A stretch of 64,000 nt of DNA from Pseudomonadota bacterium. Its GTDB lineage: Bacteria; Pseudomonadota; Gammaproteobacteria; Burkholderiales; SG8-39. Positions within the stretch are counted from its first letter, which is position 1, and each line of letters opens with the position of its first letter. The notes beneath the pieces are model-generated. The model saw only the letters and a program-made list of their open reading frames with translations, did no database searches and was not told where the DNA came from. The translations under genes were made by a program, and so were the position numbers. Shown in pieces: positions 43,914 to 52,307 of the stretch. The stretch spans positions 186,001 through 250,000 of the forward strand of contig CANGMI010000001.1 in the NCBI GenBank assembly GCA_947455195.1. Direction: 5' to 3'.

Positions 43914-44611
43914 ACCGCACCCCAACCACGTGCGCGCCAGCTCGCGAGCAGATCGCTGGAATCCATGACGAGCCCGAGATGCAGCGAGACGATCCGCAGG
44001 CCCGCTTCCTCGGCCTGCGGATCGGTGCCGCGCACCAGGTCGCGCAGCACGATCACCCGGTAATCAAGGTTCGAGGCATCAAACGCGGCGTTCAGCACGC
44101 AGCAGTCGGTAAAGCCGCCATCGAGCACCACGGTACGCACCCGGAGATTGCGCAAGAGAAAGTCCAGGTCGGTCGGGTAGAAGATGGACAGGCGCTTCTT
44201 GGTGTTGACCACACGATCCATCGGATCGATCCGTGTGACGAATTCAGTCCAGGGGCTGCCCTCGAGGGCGTGGGCGGCAGCATTCGGAATCGACCCGACA
44301 TGCAAGGGAAACACCCGCCGCCACGCCGCCAAGCCACCGCGCACATCGTCACTGCCATCGGCGCGCAAGATCGTACGCACATGGATGATGGACCCTCCAT
44401 GCGCGCGGACCCGATCGTGAAAGCGATCGATCGGCCCGACGATCTCGCGGGCTCGCGGTGCCGGACAGGGGCAGTCGGGGGTATCGGCCAGATGCCCCTG
44501 GTGCATGTCGATCGAGATGACGGCAACCGAGTGCGGATCGAGATAGTCCTCGAAGTCGGCATCGGCAGGCAGCGCGCGACGTTCGCTGCCCAGATAGGTG
44601 AAATCGCTCAT
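43898..44611 (-). CDS. isochorismatase-like cysteine hydrolase
   Basis: 237 residues from the ATG at 44611. The catalytic triad is Asp in VISIDMHQGH, Lys in VNTKKRLSIF and Cys in DGGFTDCCVLN. The family hydrolyses amides such as N-carbamoylsarcosine, biuret, nicotinamide or ureidoacrylate. In a purine or heterocycle cluster an amide-cleaving step is plausible, but the substrate is inference. It is convergent with and overlaps the VOC gene. Confidence 0.9.
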   Translation of the reverse strand: MSDFTYLGSERRALPADADFEDYLDPHSVAVISIDMHQGHLADTPDCPCPAPRAREIVGPIDRFHDRVRAHGGSIIHVRTILRADGSDDVRGGLAAWRRVFPLHVGSIPNAAAHALEGSPWTEFVTRIDPMDRVVNTKKRLSIFYPTDLDFLLRNLRVRTVVLDGGFTDCCVLNAAFDASNLDYRVIVLRDLVRGTDPQAEEAGLRIVSLHLGLVMDSSDLLASWRARGWGAVQPPA

Positions 44612-44817
44612 GATGCTCTCCGATGAGAGGGTTGCAGCCCGAAGGCGTGTCGTGCCACCGCATGCACGGACCGTGCCCGCCGGGCGGCCCGCGGGACATC
44701 GGGCGACCTGAAGGGGCAGCCCCCTCCTGGGCATTCGGCTGCCGTCAGTGCGGCTTCGCGTGCGACAATCCAGGCTTGGTAGTCGGCTGCAAGGCTATCT
44801 TGCAGCCCGTGCGTCAT
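44608..44817 (-). CDS. possible small protein coupled to the hydrolase (doubtful)
   Basis: A 69-residue frame ends in an ATGA overlap with the isochorismatase-like start, the geometry of a translationally coupled leader. The composition (Arg/Ala-rich) is also what a random frame would give in this GC-rich sequence, and no family is recognised. It is listed because of the coupling only. Confidence 0.2.
   Translation of the reverse strand: MTHGLQDSLAADYQAWIVAREAALTAAECPGGGCPFRSPDVPRAARRARSVHAVARHAFGLQPSHRRAS
44785..44807. promoter_or_regulatory. 9-bp hairpin upstream of the CoxG-like gene
   Basis: GGCTGCAAG (44785-44793) and CTTGCAGCC (44799-44807) are perfect complements with a 5-base loop, 54 bases before the CoxG-like start. 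A GACAAT hexamer at 44764-44769 could be its -10, which would put the hairpin in the 5' leader. It may be an operator or a leader structure. Confidence 0.4.
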
Positions 44818-44860
44818 CGATCGACATCGAGACGATCACCCTCGGACAGGAGAACGATTC

Positions 44861-45484
44861 ATGGAAATGACCGGCGAACAGATCATCCCGGTGTCGCAAG
44901 ACATCGTATGGACAGCGCTGAACAACCCCGATGTGCTCAAGGCCTGCATTCCCGGTTGCGAGACGATCGAACTCACGGGTGAGAACGAGTATCGCATCGC
45001 GATGACCGCCGCCGTGGGCCCGGTGAAGGCGAAGTTCAACGGCAAGCTCCTGCTCTCCAACATCAACCCGCCCACGTCCTACTCGCTGTCGTTCGAGGGA
45101 TCGGGCGGTGCGGCCGGATTCGGCAAGGGCAGCGCTGACGTGGCGCTCTCGACAGAGGCCGGCGGCACCAAGCTCGCCTACAGTGCCAAGGCCCAGGTCG
45201 GCGGCAAGCTTGCCCAGGTGGGCTCGCGTCTCATCGACGGCGTGGCCAAGAAGATGGCTGACGACTTCTTCGTGAAGTTCAAGAAGACCGTGGCCCCGGT
45301 CGAGGTGGCAGCACCGGTCGTTGCCGCGGCGGCAGCAAGCGCCGCGCCCGCCGCCGCTGCGGCCAGCGCCACCGCAAGCCCCGCCGTCAACAAGCCCGAA
45401 GAGCCAGCCGCCTTCAATCCGATGTGGATTGTCGGCGTGGTCATCGTGGGCATGATCGCCGTCGGCATCTGGATGGGTCGCTGA
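44861..45484 (+). CDS. CoxG-like SRPBCC protein
   Basis: 207 residues. Residues 1-145 are the carbon monoxide dehydrogenase subunit G domain (QDIVWTALNNPDVLKACIPGCE), a START-like hydrophobic pocket. Residues 146-180 are an Ala/Pro-rich linker, and residues about 185-204 a single membrane helix (WIVGVVIVGMIAVGIWM). In Oligotropha-type systems CoxG anchors the molybdenum hydroxylase to the membrane. Here it may do so for one of the enzymes encoded at 25426-37475. Confidence 0.92.
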   Translation: MEMTGEQIIPVSQDIVWTALNNPDVLKACIPGCETIELTGENEYRIAMTAAVGPVKAKFNGKLLLSNINPPTSYSLSFEGSGGAAGFGKGSADVALSTEAGGTKLAYSAKAQVGGKLAQVGSRLIDGVAKKMADDFFVKFKKTVAPVEVAAPVVAAAAASAAPAAAAASATASPAVNKPEEPAAFNPMWIVGVVIVGMIAVGIWMGR

Positions 45485-45564
45485 ACGCCGCCTGACTCGA
45501 GTGGCCCCGGGCACTCCCAGCCCAGGGCGCTCCCGGCGAACCGAGCGGGTGCCCGAGAAGCCCC

Positions 45565-46554
45565 TCAGGCGTTCACATCGACGGCAATACGCCCTCGCAC
45601 CTCCCCCTGCATGATCCGGGCAGCAGCGTCGAACACCCCTGCAAGCGGTATCGCCTGTGTGATGGACGCAAGGCGTGCCCGATCGATCTCGGCATCGAGT
45701 GCATGCCAGGCGGCCTGACGCACCGCCAGCGGCGCGTTGACGCTGTCGATGCCCGCCAGTGTCACGCCCCGCAGGATGAACGGGGCCACCGTCGCCGGCA
45801 GATCCATGCCTTGCGCGAGGCCACAGGCGGTGACCACCCCGCCATAGCGGGTGGCCGCACAGGCGTTGGCGAGCGTGTGGCTGCCCACCGTATCGACCAC
45901 ACCGGCCCAGCGCTCGCGGGCCAGCGGTTTGCCTGGCACTGACAGCGTGGCGGCATCGAGCACATCGGCCGCGCCCAGTGAGCGCAGCCAGTCGGCCTCG
46001 GCAGCGCGCCGGGTGGAGGCAACCACGCGGTAACCGCGACCGGCGAGGAGCGACACGGCCACACTGCCGACACCACCCGCCGCGCCGGTCACCAGTATTT
46101 CGCTGTTCTGCCCGGGAGCAACCCCCAGGGCCTGCAACTTGAGAACGCAGAGCATGGCGGTATAACCCGCCGTACCGATGGCCATGGCCTGCATCGGATC
46201 GATGCCGGCCGGACGCGGCAAGAGCCAGGCACCCGCCACGCGCGCACGCTGGGCGAGGCCACCCCAGTGGCTCTCGCCCACCCCCCAGCCATTGAGCAGT
46301 ACCGCGTCACCGACGCGCCACGCCGGGTCATCACTCGACTCGACCGTACCGGCAAGATCGATGCCCGGAACCATCGGCCACTTGCGCACGACCGGCGACC
46401 GATCGGTGATGGCAAGGCCATCCTTGTAGTTCACGGTCGACCAGTCGATACGGACCTGCACGGGGGCATCGGCCGGCAGCGCGCTGTCCTCCAGCGTCTC
46501 GAGCGTGGCACCAAACACGCCGTCAGACCGGCGAAGGACTATGGCTTTGAACAT
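45565..46554 (-). CDS. acuI: AcuI/YhdH-type acrylyl-CoA reductase (MDR family)
   Basis: 329 residues from the ATG at 46554. The family-specific NYKDGLAITDRSPVVRKWPMVPGIDLAG and NGWGVGESHWGGLA are present, as is the NADPH motif VTGAAGGVGSVAVSLLA. AcuI reduces acrylyl-CoA to propionyl-CoA and detoxifies it. It is divergent from the CmcJ-like gene across 84 bases. Confidence 0.92.
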   Translation of the reverse strand: MFKAIVLRRSDGVFGATLETLEDSALPADAPVQVRIDWSTVNYKDGLAITDRSPVVRKWPMVPGIDLAGTVESSDDPAWRVGDAVLLNGWGVGESHWGGLAQRARVAGAWLLPRPAGIDPMQAMAIGTAGYTAMLCVLKLQALGVAPGQNSEILVTGAAGGVGSVAVSLLAGRGYRVVASTRRAAEADWLRSLGAADVLDAATLSVPGKPLARERWAGVVDTVGSHTLANACAATRYGGVVTACGLAQGMDLPATVAPFILRGVTLAGIDSVNAPLAVRQAAWHALDAEIDRARLASITQAIPLAGVFDAAARIMQGEVRGRIAVDVNA

Positions 46555-46576
46555 GACGGTATCGACTCCGCGCAGC

Positions 46577-46628
46577 GAGGGTGCCCTATTATGCCGGGAC
46601 ACCGCGCCCGCCTGCTGACGGCACCCTC
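46577..46628. promoter_or_regulatory. 9-bp inverted repeat flanking a -10-like element
   Basis: GAGGGTGCC (46577-46585) and GGCACCCTC (46620-46628) are perfect inverted copies 34 bases apart, between the AcuI and CmcJ-like genes. A TATTAT hexamer lies between the arms. They could be two operator half-sites or the stem of a leader hairpin. Confidence 0.4.
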
Positions 46629-46638
46629 TGAGGTCATG

Positions 46639-47466
46639 ATGAGCCAGCCTACCCCCTTCGTTGCCGAGACGATGATCACCGCCGGGTTCACCTATGCGCT
46701 GAATACGGGCGTGAAACCGGTGAATGAAACCTTCGCCGAGGGCGATATCCGCCGCCACCGCACCGGCGCCTTCGAGACGCACCCGATGCCCGTGCGCAAT
46801 GGACGTCTCGCGCACGATCTCGGACTCGACTCAAGCGGTTTCCTGTGCGTCGACCATCACACCCGGGTCAGCGACTTTCTCGATCCGGTCGAAGTGCGTG
46901 AGATCTACCACGAGGAGATGCGACAACTGGTGGCCGAGCAGAGCGGTGCGCCGCGGGTCGTGCTCTTCGACCATACCGTGCGCTCGGGCGACGGCGCCGA
47001 ACGCGAGGCCCACAAGCTGCGCGAACCGGTGCTCTCGGTTCACAACGACTACACCGAGTGGTCGGGGCCGCAGCGGGTGCGCGAACTGCTGCCCGACGAG
47101 GCTGAGACCCTGCTTCGCCGGCGCTTTGCCATCATCCAGGTCTGGCGCAGCATCGCCCCCCGGGTCGAGTCGAATCCGCTCGGCATGATCGATGCGCGCA
47201 GCGTTGCACCCGGTGACCTCATTGCCGCCGAGCGCCGCTACCCGAATCGGGTGGGCGAGACCTACCAGGTGAGCTTCAATCCGGCCCATGCCTGGAGCTA
47301 CTTCCCGCAGTTGCGCCGCGAGGAAGCCATCGTATTCAAGGTCTACGACTCGGCCCGGGATGGCAGAGCCCGATTCACGCCGCATTCGGCCTTCGTCGAT
47401 CCGACGACCCCAGCGCACGCCGCCCCACGACAGAGCATCGAAGCGCGGATGATCGCGTTCTTCTGA
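46639..47466 (+). CDS. CmcJ/NvfI-like oxygenase family protein
   Basis: 275 residues. ATG at 46639 is preferred to that at 46636 because GAGG then lies 5 bases upstream. The family pattern includes LFDHTVRSGDGAERE, VHNDYTEWSGPQRVRE, FAIIQVWRSIAPRVESNPL and a late FTPHSAFVDPT. These are Fe/2-oxoglutarate-type hydroxylases known from cephamycin and fungal pathways; in bacteria of this type the substrate is generally unknown. It stands alone, convergent with a Bug receptor gene. Confidence 0.85.
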   Translation: MSQPTPFVAETMITAGFTYALNTGVKPVNETFAEGDIRRHRTGAFETHPMPVRNGRLAHDLGLDSSGFLCVDHHTRVSDFLDPVEVREIYHEEMRQLVAEQSGAPRVVLFDHTVRSGDGAEREAHKLREPVLSVHNDYTEWSGPQRVRELLPDEAETLLRRRFAIIQVWRSIAPRVESNPLGMIDARSVAPGDLIAAERRYPNRVGETYQVSFNPAHAWSYFPQLRREEAIVFKVYDSARDGRARFTPHSAFVDPTTPAHAAPRQSIEARMIAFF

Positions 47467-47509
47467 GTCGCGCGAGCCGGTTCAGGCGCCCTGTTTCAGC
47501 CGCGTCGCT

Positions 47510-48607
47510 TCAGTCGAGCCGGGCGCCCGCTTCGCGCACCACCTTGCCGTAGCGTTCCAGGTCCTCCCGGATATGCGCAGCGAACGCCTCACGCGTGGTG
47601 ATCCAGGGTTGCAGACCACCGCCCGCAAGCAATCGTTCACGCACAGCGGGCAAGGTGATCGCGGCGGCAGCCTCGGTGCGAATGCGGTTGATGACGACCT
47701 CGGGCAGACCCACCGGCCCGAAGAGCCCGTACCACTGTGTCATCTCGAAGTCGGGCAGTGTTTCGGCGATGGCCGGCACATCGGGCAGCACCTGGGAGCG
47801 GGCGGGACTGGTGACCGCGAGGGCGCGCAGACGGCCCGAGCGGATCTGACTGGCCGTCGATGTACCCGACATCATCGCCGCCACTTCGCCAGCCACCGTT
47901 GCAGCCGTGGCCGGTGCGCCTCCCTTGTAGGGCACATGCACGAGATCGATGTCCGCTCGAGCCTTCAATCGCTCCATGGTGAGATGGTGCTGGCTGCCAT
48001 TGCCGCCCGAGGCGTAGTGCAGTGGCGGGTTCGATCGCCGCGCCAGTTCGATGAACTCGGCGAGCGTGGTTGCCGCTTGCGATGGGTGTACCACCAGCAC
48101 CATGCCATTGCTGATGAGACTCGCGATGGGCAACAGGTCGCGCACCGTGTCGACCGGCATGTTCAGGTAAAGGTGCGGATTGATCGCGATGAGACTGTCC
48201 ATGCCCATGAGGAGCACATGACCGTCAGGTGCCGAGCGCGCGACGACCTCGGCGGCGATGCTGCCATTGCCGCCGGCACGGTTCTCGACCAGCACGGGTT
48301 GACCCAGCGCTTCGGCCATGCGCGGTGCCATCAGCCGCGCCACCAGATCGGGGCCGCCCCCGGGCGTGGCCGCGACAAGCACCCGGATCGGGCGATTCGG
48401 AAACACCGACGATGCTGCGCCCATGGCCCCCACCGGCTGTGCCATGGAACGCTGGGACACAGCCAGGCCAAGCCCAGCGACAAGGGCCAGTACGACCCGC
48501 GCGAGCACCAGACGGCGGGTGCACGGTGGTGCCACACCAGGCCTGCCCGTTTGCGCAGGCGACTGCGCGCGAGCGCCTCGCCACACGCAGCGGGTCGCCC
48601 GGCGCAT
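47510..48607 (-). CDS. Bug-type periplasmic solute receptor (TTT family)
   Basis: 365 residues from the ATG at 48607; a GTG at 48535 would give a shorter, more normal signal. The signal helix is VLARVVLALVAGLGLAV, cleaved near SMAQ. The mature part has IRVLVAATPGGGPDLVARLMAPRM, VLVENRAGGNGSIAAE, LHYASGGNGSQHHLT and VHVPYKGGAPATAA, all standard for the family. It has no membrane partners nearby. It lies 10 bases after the TenA/PqqC-like gene. Confidence 0.92.
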   Translation of the reverse strand: MRRATRCVWRGARAQSPAQTGRPGVAPPCTRRLVLARVVLALVAGLGLAVSQRSMAQPVGAMGAASSVFPNRPIRVLVAATPGGGPDLVARLMAPRMAEALGQPVLVENRAGGNGSIAAEVVARSAPDGHVLLMGMDSLIAINPHLYLNMPVDTVRDLLPIASLISNGMVLVVHPSQAATTLAEFIELARRSNPPLHYASGGNGSQHHLTMERLKARADIDLVHVPYKGGAPATAATVAGEVAAMMSGTSTASQIRSGRLRALAVTSPARSQVLPDVPAIAETLPDFEMTQWYGLFGPVGLPEVVINRIRTEAAAAITLPAVRERLLAGGGLQPWITTREAFAAHIREDLERYGKVVREAGARLD

Positions 48608-48617
48608 GCGGGGCTTC

Positions 48618-49355
48618 TCAGTCGACCTTGAGCCGGTCACCACCATCGGCGATACCGTTGAGATAGTGCTCCCAGACCTGGAGATTGCGCTCGCAGGCCA
48701 GCACGACCGCATCCTCCATGCGCAGCGCACGCGCATGGGTTGCCACCGCCTTCCAGCCCATGTCGGAATGTTCGATGTCGGCCTTCTCGTGCAGTTCGAA
48801 GAAGTCGAGGTCGGCACCCTCGAGCCCGAAAAGCGTTCCCCAGCGCTGCCGCTCGAGACCGAACCAGCCACTCTTCCTGAAGATGCCACGGCCGTATCCG
48901 GGTACGTTGGCGCGCTCGGCACAGGTATTGGCCACCAGCCCTTCGAGCCAGTGCCGATTGGCCATCAGACCCTCCCAGGCCGACCACGCCAGTTGCGTGG
49001 AGGGCAAGGGCTGGGCATTGCGCAGCTGGGACTTCTTCAGTCCGATGCGCTGCCCGAGTGCCTCGAGCACCTCCCAGTGCGCCCGCCCGCCCCCATGCTC
49101 GTGATCGGCAATGACTTCCTGGGCGCAGGCACGCAGGATGCCGATGCGGATATCCCAGTCGGGGCAATTGGTGGCCACCTTGAGTTTCAACACCGAGTTG
49201 CGCTGGCGCGTGTTGAGCCGGTGCTGCATGGCAAACATCATGGCCCGCCCGCGGGTCATGGGTTCATTGAAGAAACGGGTTCGCAGGCAGAAATCGTTGA
49301 CCACAGCGTCCATGCGCTCGATCACCCCGCCTGACTTCGACTTTGCCTTGGCCAT
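48618..49355 (-). CDS. TenA/PqqC-fold, iron-containing redox enzyme-like protein
   Basis: 245 residues from the ATG at 49355, which has AGGAGA 9 bases upstream; another ATG is at 49373. The sequence is helical, with acidic and His residues spaced as in heme-oxygenase-like diiron proteins (EVIADHEHGGGRAHWEVL and FFELHEKADIEHSDMGW). PqqC and related diiron oxygenases share this fold. No pqq genes are near, so a PQQ role is not supported. The function is unknown. Confidence 0.75.
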   Translation of the reverse strand: MAKAKSKSGGVIERMDAVVNDFCLRTRFFNEPMTRGRAMMFAMQHRLNTRQRNSVLKLKVATNCPDWDIRIGILRACAQEVIADHEHGGGRAHWEVLEALGQRIGLKKSQLRNAQPLPSTQLAWSAWEGLMANRHWLEGLVANTCAERANVPGYGRGIFRKSGWFGLERQRWGTLFGLEGADLDFFELHEKADIEHSDMGWKAVATHARALRMEDAVVLACERNLQVWEHYLNGIADGGDRLKVD

Positions 49356-49382
49356 CAGCCTGTCTCCTGTCATCTTTCTTCA

Positions 49383-50552
49383 TTATGCGCGATGTCGGGC
49401 GGGCGCGAGCGGCTCATCTTCCATCAGGGCCACCTGCTCACGCAGGGCCAGAATCTGGTCCTGCCAGTAGCGCTCGGTGCCAAACCAGGTGAAGGCCGCC
49501 GGAAACGCCGGATCGGCCCAGCGCCGACCGATCCAGGCTGCGTGGTGAATCATGCGCAAGGTGCGCAGGGCCTCGACGAGCCCGAGTTCACGACGATCGA
49601 AGGCCTGGAACTGCTCATAACCGTCGAGCACGTCGGCCAGTTGCAGCGACATCGCCTGGCGATCACCCGAGAGCATCATCCACAGATCCTGTACCGCCGG
49701 CCCGGAGCAGGCGTCATCGAAGTCGACGAAATGCGGGCCTGCATCGGTCCACAGGATGTTGCCGGCATGACAGTCACCGTGCAGTCGCAGACGCCGGTAA
49801 TCACCACAGCGCTCGTACGATCGTCGCACCCCGTCGAGCGCAAGACCGACCACGCTCTCCCAGGCGGCACGCAAGGACGTGGGTACGAGCCCCGCCTCGG
49901 CGATCCAGCGACAGGGCCCTTCGCCATGGGATTCGATGTCGAGCGCGGGGCGAACCTGGAAGCGCCCCGCCCGCCCGACCGCATGAATGCGGCCCATGAA
50001 ACGGCCAATCCAGTTGAGTGTCTCGCGCCGGTCGAGTTCGGGGGCACGCCCACCCCGACGCGGATAGACCGCGAATCGCAGGTCCTCGAAGTGGTGCAAG
50101 GTGGCACCATCGGTTGCCGCCAGCGGCGCCACGGCCGGCACCTCGCGCGCAGCCAGTTCGGCGACGAATGCATGCTCCTCGGCAATCTGCGCATCGGTCC
50201 AGCGACCGGTGCGGTAGAACTTCACCACGACAGAGCCGGGCACCGCCGCACCCGCAATGGGCGGGTCGAGCGGCTCCTCGAGATAGACCAGATACACCCG
50301 GTTCTCGTAGCTGTTGAGCGCAACCAGCCTCCCATCGCCCCGAAAGCCGGCCGCATCCAGCGCATCGAGCAGCCGATCGGGCGTGAGATTGGCAAACGGC
50401 AGGTTGGCCGGATCGAGGCCGAAGGACGCAGGGGATGCCGTCGTCAGGGTGTCGATCGCGCCCGCAAAGGGGCGACTGGCTGCCATCCGAGGCGACGGCT
50501 CGGCCACATTGCCATTGGGCTCGTCATCGTCAGTGTCATCGATATCGCTCAT
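49383..50552 (-). CDS. srkA: SrkA/YihE-like stress response kinase
   Basis: 389 residues from the ATG at 50552; the frame further upstream is a shadow of the ligase gene. The start is unusually acidic (SDIDDTDDDEPNGN). Kinase landmarks are VVVKFYRTGRWTDAQI with the ATP-binding lysine and LHGDCHAGNILW with the catalytic loop, then FVDFDDACSGP as the metal-binding DFD. In E. coli SrkA counters stress-induced death, probably by Ser/Thr phosphorylation. Confidence 0.9.
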   Translation of the reverse strand: MSDIDDTDDDEPNGNVAEPSPRMAASRPFAGAIDTLTTASPASFGLDPANLPFANLTPDRLLDALDAAGFRGDGRLVALNSYENRVYLVYLEEPLDPPIAGAAVPGSVVVKFYRTGRWTDAQIAEEHAFVAELAAREVPAVAPLAATDGATLHHFEDLRFAVYPRRGGRAPELDRRETLNWIGRFMGRIHAVGRAGRFQVRPALDIESHGEGPCRWIAEAGLVPTSLRAAWESVVGLALDGVRRSYERCGDYRRLRLHGDCHAGNILWTDAGPHFVDFDDACSGPAVQDLWMMLSGDRQAMSLQLADVLDGYEQFQAFDRRELGLVEALRTLRMIHHAAWIGRRWADPAFPAAFTWFGTERYWQDQILALREQVALMEDEPLAPARHRA

Positions 50553-50603
50553 GACGCATTGTAGTCCCGCGCTATCATCGGCAAGCTCCCCCGGACACAG
50601 GCC

Positions 50604-52307
50604 ATGACCCCGTTCAACCCACCCCGCTACCCCATCGAGGACGTCTGTTACCCCGAGCCGGCGCATATCGCCCGTCATGTGGCAAGCGGTGGGTGGCTTG
50701 CCCTGACCGCAGGCGAACTGCTGCGCGAAGCCGCACGCGCCCTGCCCGAGAAGACGGCCATCGTGAGCGACGAGGGGCGGTTGGGTTACCGCGAGTTTGA
50801 TGCGCAGAGCGAACGACTCGGAGCCGCCTTGCTCGAGCGCGGACTGCACCCGGGCGATCGGGTGCTTTTCCAGATGGGCACCGTGATCGAGACGGCCATC
50901 GCCCTGCTGGCCTGCTTCAAGGCCGCTCTGGTGCCGGTCTGCTCGCTGCCACAGTACCGCGAAATCGAGATGGAAGCGCTGGCCAACCTCTCGGGAGCCA
51001 CCGCCTGGCTGGTGCAGGGCGATGCCGGCAGTTTCGATCTGGCGGCCTTCGCGGCGCGCATGACCCTGCGCTGCCCGGCCGTGCGCGCCATCATCGTGGC
51101 GCGGGGTCCTGCCTCCAGCGCCAGCGGGGCGCGCGAAGGTGTGCGGATCTGCGCCCTCGCCGACCTCATCGAGGCCATGCCTCTCCAGGCCGCTCGGGCG
51201 GCTCTGGCCACGATGGCACCCGAACCGCGAGATGTCCTCGCGTTCCAGCTCTCGGGCGGCACGACGGGCGTACCCAAGATCATTCCGCGCTTTCACGGTG
51301 AATACATCGGCCAGGCGCGGGCCTGGGCCGAGCGCACCGGCATGGATGCCTCGCTCGTCGCGCTCTATGCCCTGCCCCTCATCCACAACGCCGGCCAGAT
51401 TGCGACGCTCTTTCCGATGCTCATCCTGCGCGGCACCATGGTGCTCATGGCCCGCATGGATGCCCGTACCTGGTTCGAGTGGGTCGAACGCGAAAGGGTG
51501 ACCCACTCGCTCAGCATCGGGCCGATTGCCGTTCAGGCGATCGACTACGCCGACGTTGCACGGCACGACTGCTCCTCGCTGCGGCTGTTGATGAGTTTCA
51601 ACCGCGCCGACCTTCTCGAGGCGCACCTGAAAGTGCCTTGCACGAACATCTTCGGCATCACCGAAGGGGTACTGATGAGTTCGGCCCCGGGCGACTCAGC
51701 CACCGCGCGCTGGAACACGGTGGGACATCCGGTGTGCGCGAGCGACGAGATCTGCATAGTCGCCCCGGGTGCCGAGACCCCAGTGGCTGACGGCGAAACC
51801 GGCGAACTGTGCATCCGCGGCCCGTCGGTCACGAGCGGCTACTTCTCCATGCCCGACGTGAACGCCGGCGCCTTCACCCGTGACGGCTTCTTTCGCACTG
51901 GTGACCTCGTGCGCCAGCAGCGCGTCGATGGACGCGTGGTCGTCTCTTTCGAGGGGCGCATCAAGGACAACATCGACAGGGGTGGTGAAAAGTTCGGCGC
52001 CGAGGCGGTCGAGGAATTGATCAGCCGGCACCCGGCGATCGCCGATGCGCGCGTGGTGGCCATGCCCGATCGCGTATACGGCGAGCGGGCCTGCGCCTGG
52101 CTCATCGTGCGCCCCGGGCATGACGTCCCGAGTCTGGCCGCGCTGGGCGAATTTCTCACCAGCCTCGGCCTCGCCCGATTCAAGCTGCCCGAACGACTGG
52201 AGGTCATCAGGCAGTTTCCAGTCACCCGCGTGGGCAAGGTCGACAAGGTGGCACTCAGAGCGATGATCGCGGCCAAACTCGAGGACGAGCAGGCAGGCCG
52301 CACTTGA
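50604..52307 (+). CDS. aryl-acid AMP ligase (DhbE/EntE-like)
   Basis: 567 residues. The P-loop-like motif LSGGTTGVPKIIPRFH is the version typical of 2,3-dihydroxybenzoate and salicylate adenylating enzymes. The later DGFFRTGDLVR and the KDNIDRGGEKFGAEAVEELI segment complete the ANL fold. It activates an aromatic acid as the acyl-AMP and then thioester. No carrier protein or NRPS gene is near, which suggests a CoA-ligase-like catabolic use. It overlaps the next gene by 4 bases. Confidence 0.9.
   Translation: MTPFNPPRYPIEDVCYPEPAHIARHVASGGWLALTAGELLREAARALPEKTAIVSDEGRLGYREFDAQSERLGAALLERGLHPGDRVLFQMGTVIETAIALLACFKAALVPVCSLPQYREIEMEALANLSGATAWLVQGDAGSFDLAAFAARMTLRCPAVRAIIVARGPASSASGAREGVRICALADLIEAMPLQAARAALATMAPEPRDVLAFQLSGGTTGVPKIIPRFHGEYIGQARAWAERTGMDASLVALYALPLIHNAGQIATLFPMLILRGTMVLMARMDARTWFEWVERERVTHSLSIGPIAVQAIDYADVARHDCSSLRLLMSFNRADLLEAHLKVPCTNIFGITEGVLMSSAPGDSATARWNTVGHPVCASDEICIVAPGAETPVADGETGELCIRGPSVTSGYFSMPDVNAGAFTRDGFFRTGDLVRQQRVDGRVVVSFEGRIKDNIDRGGEKFGAEAVEELISRHPAIADARVVAMPDRVYGERACAWLIVRPGHDVPSLAALGEFLTSLGLARFKLPERLEVIRQFPVTRVGKVDKVALRAMIAAKLEDEQAGRT

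Noticed and set aside
48618-49355. PQQ biosynthesis protein PqqC
   Set aside because: Only the general fold pattern is shared and no pqqA, B, D or E gene is nearby, so a specific PqqC call is not supported.
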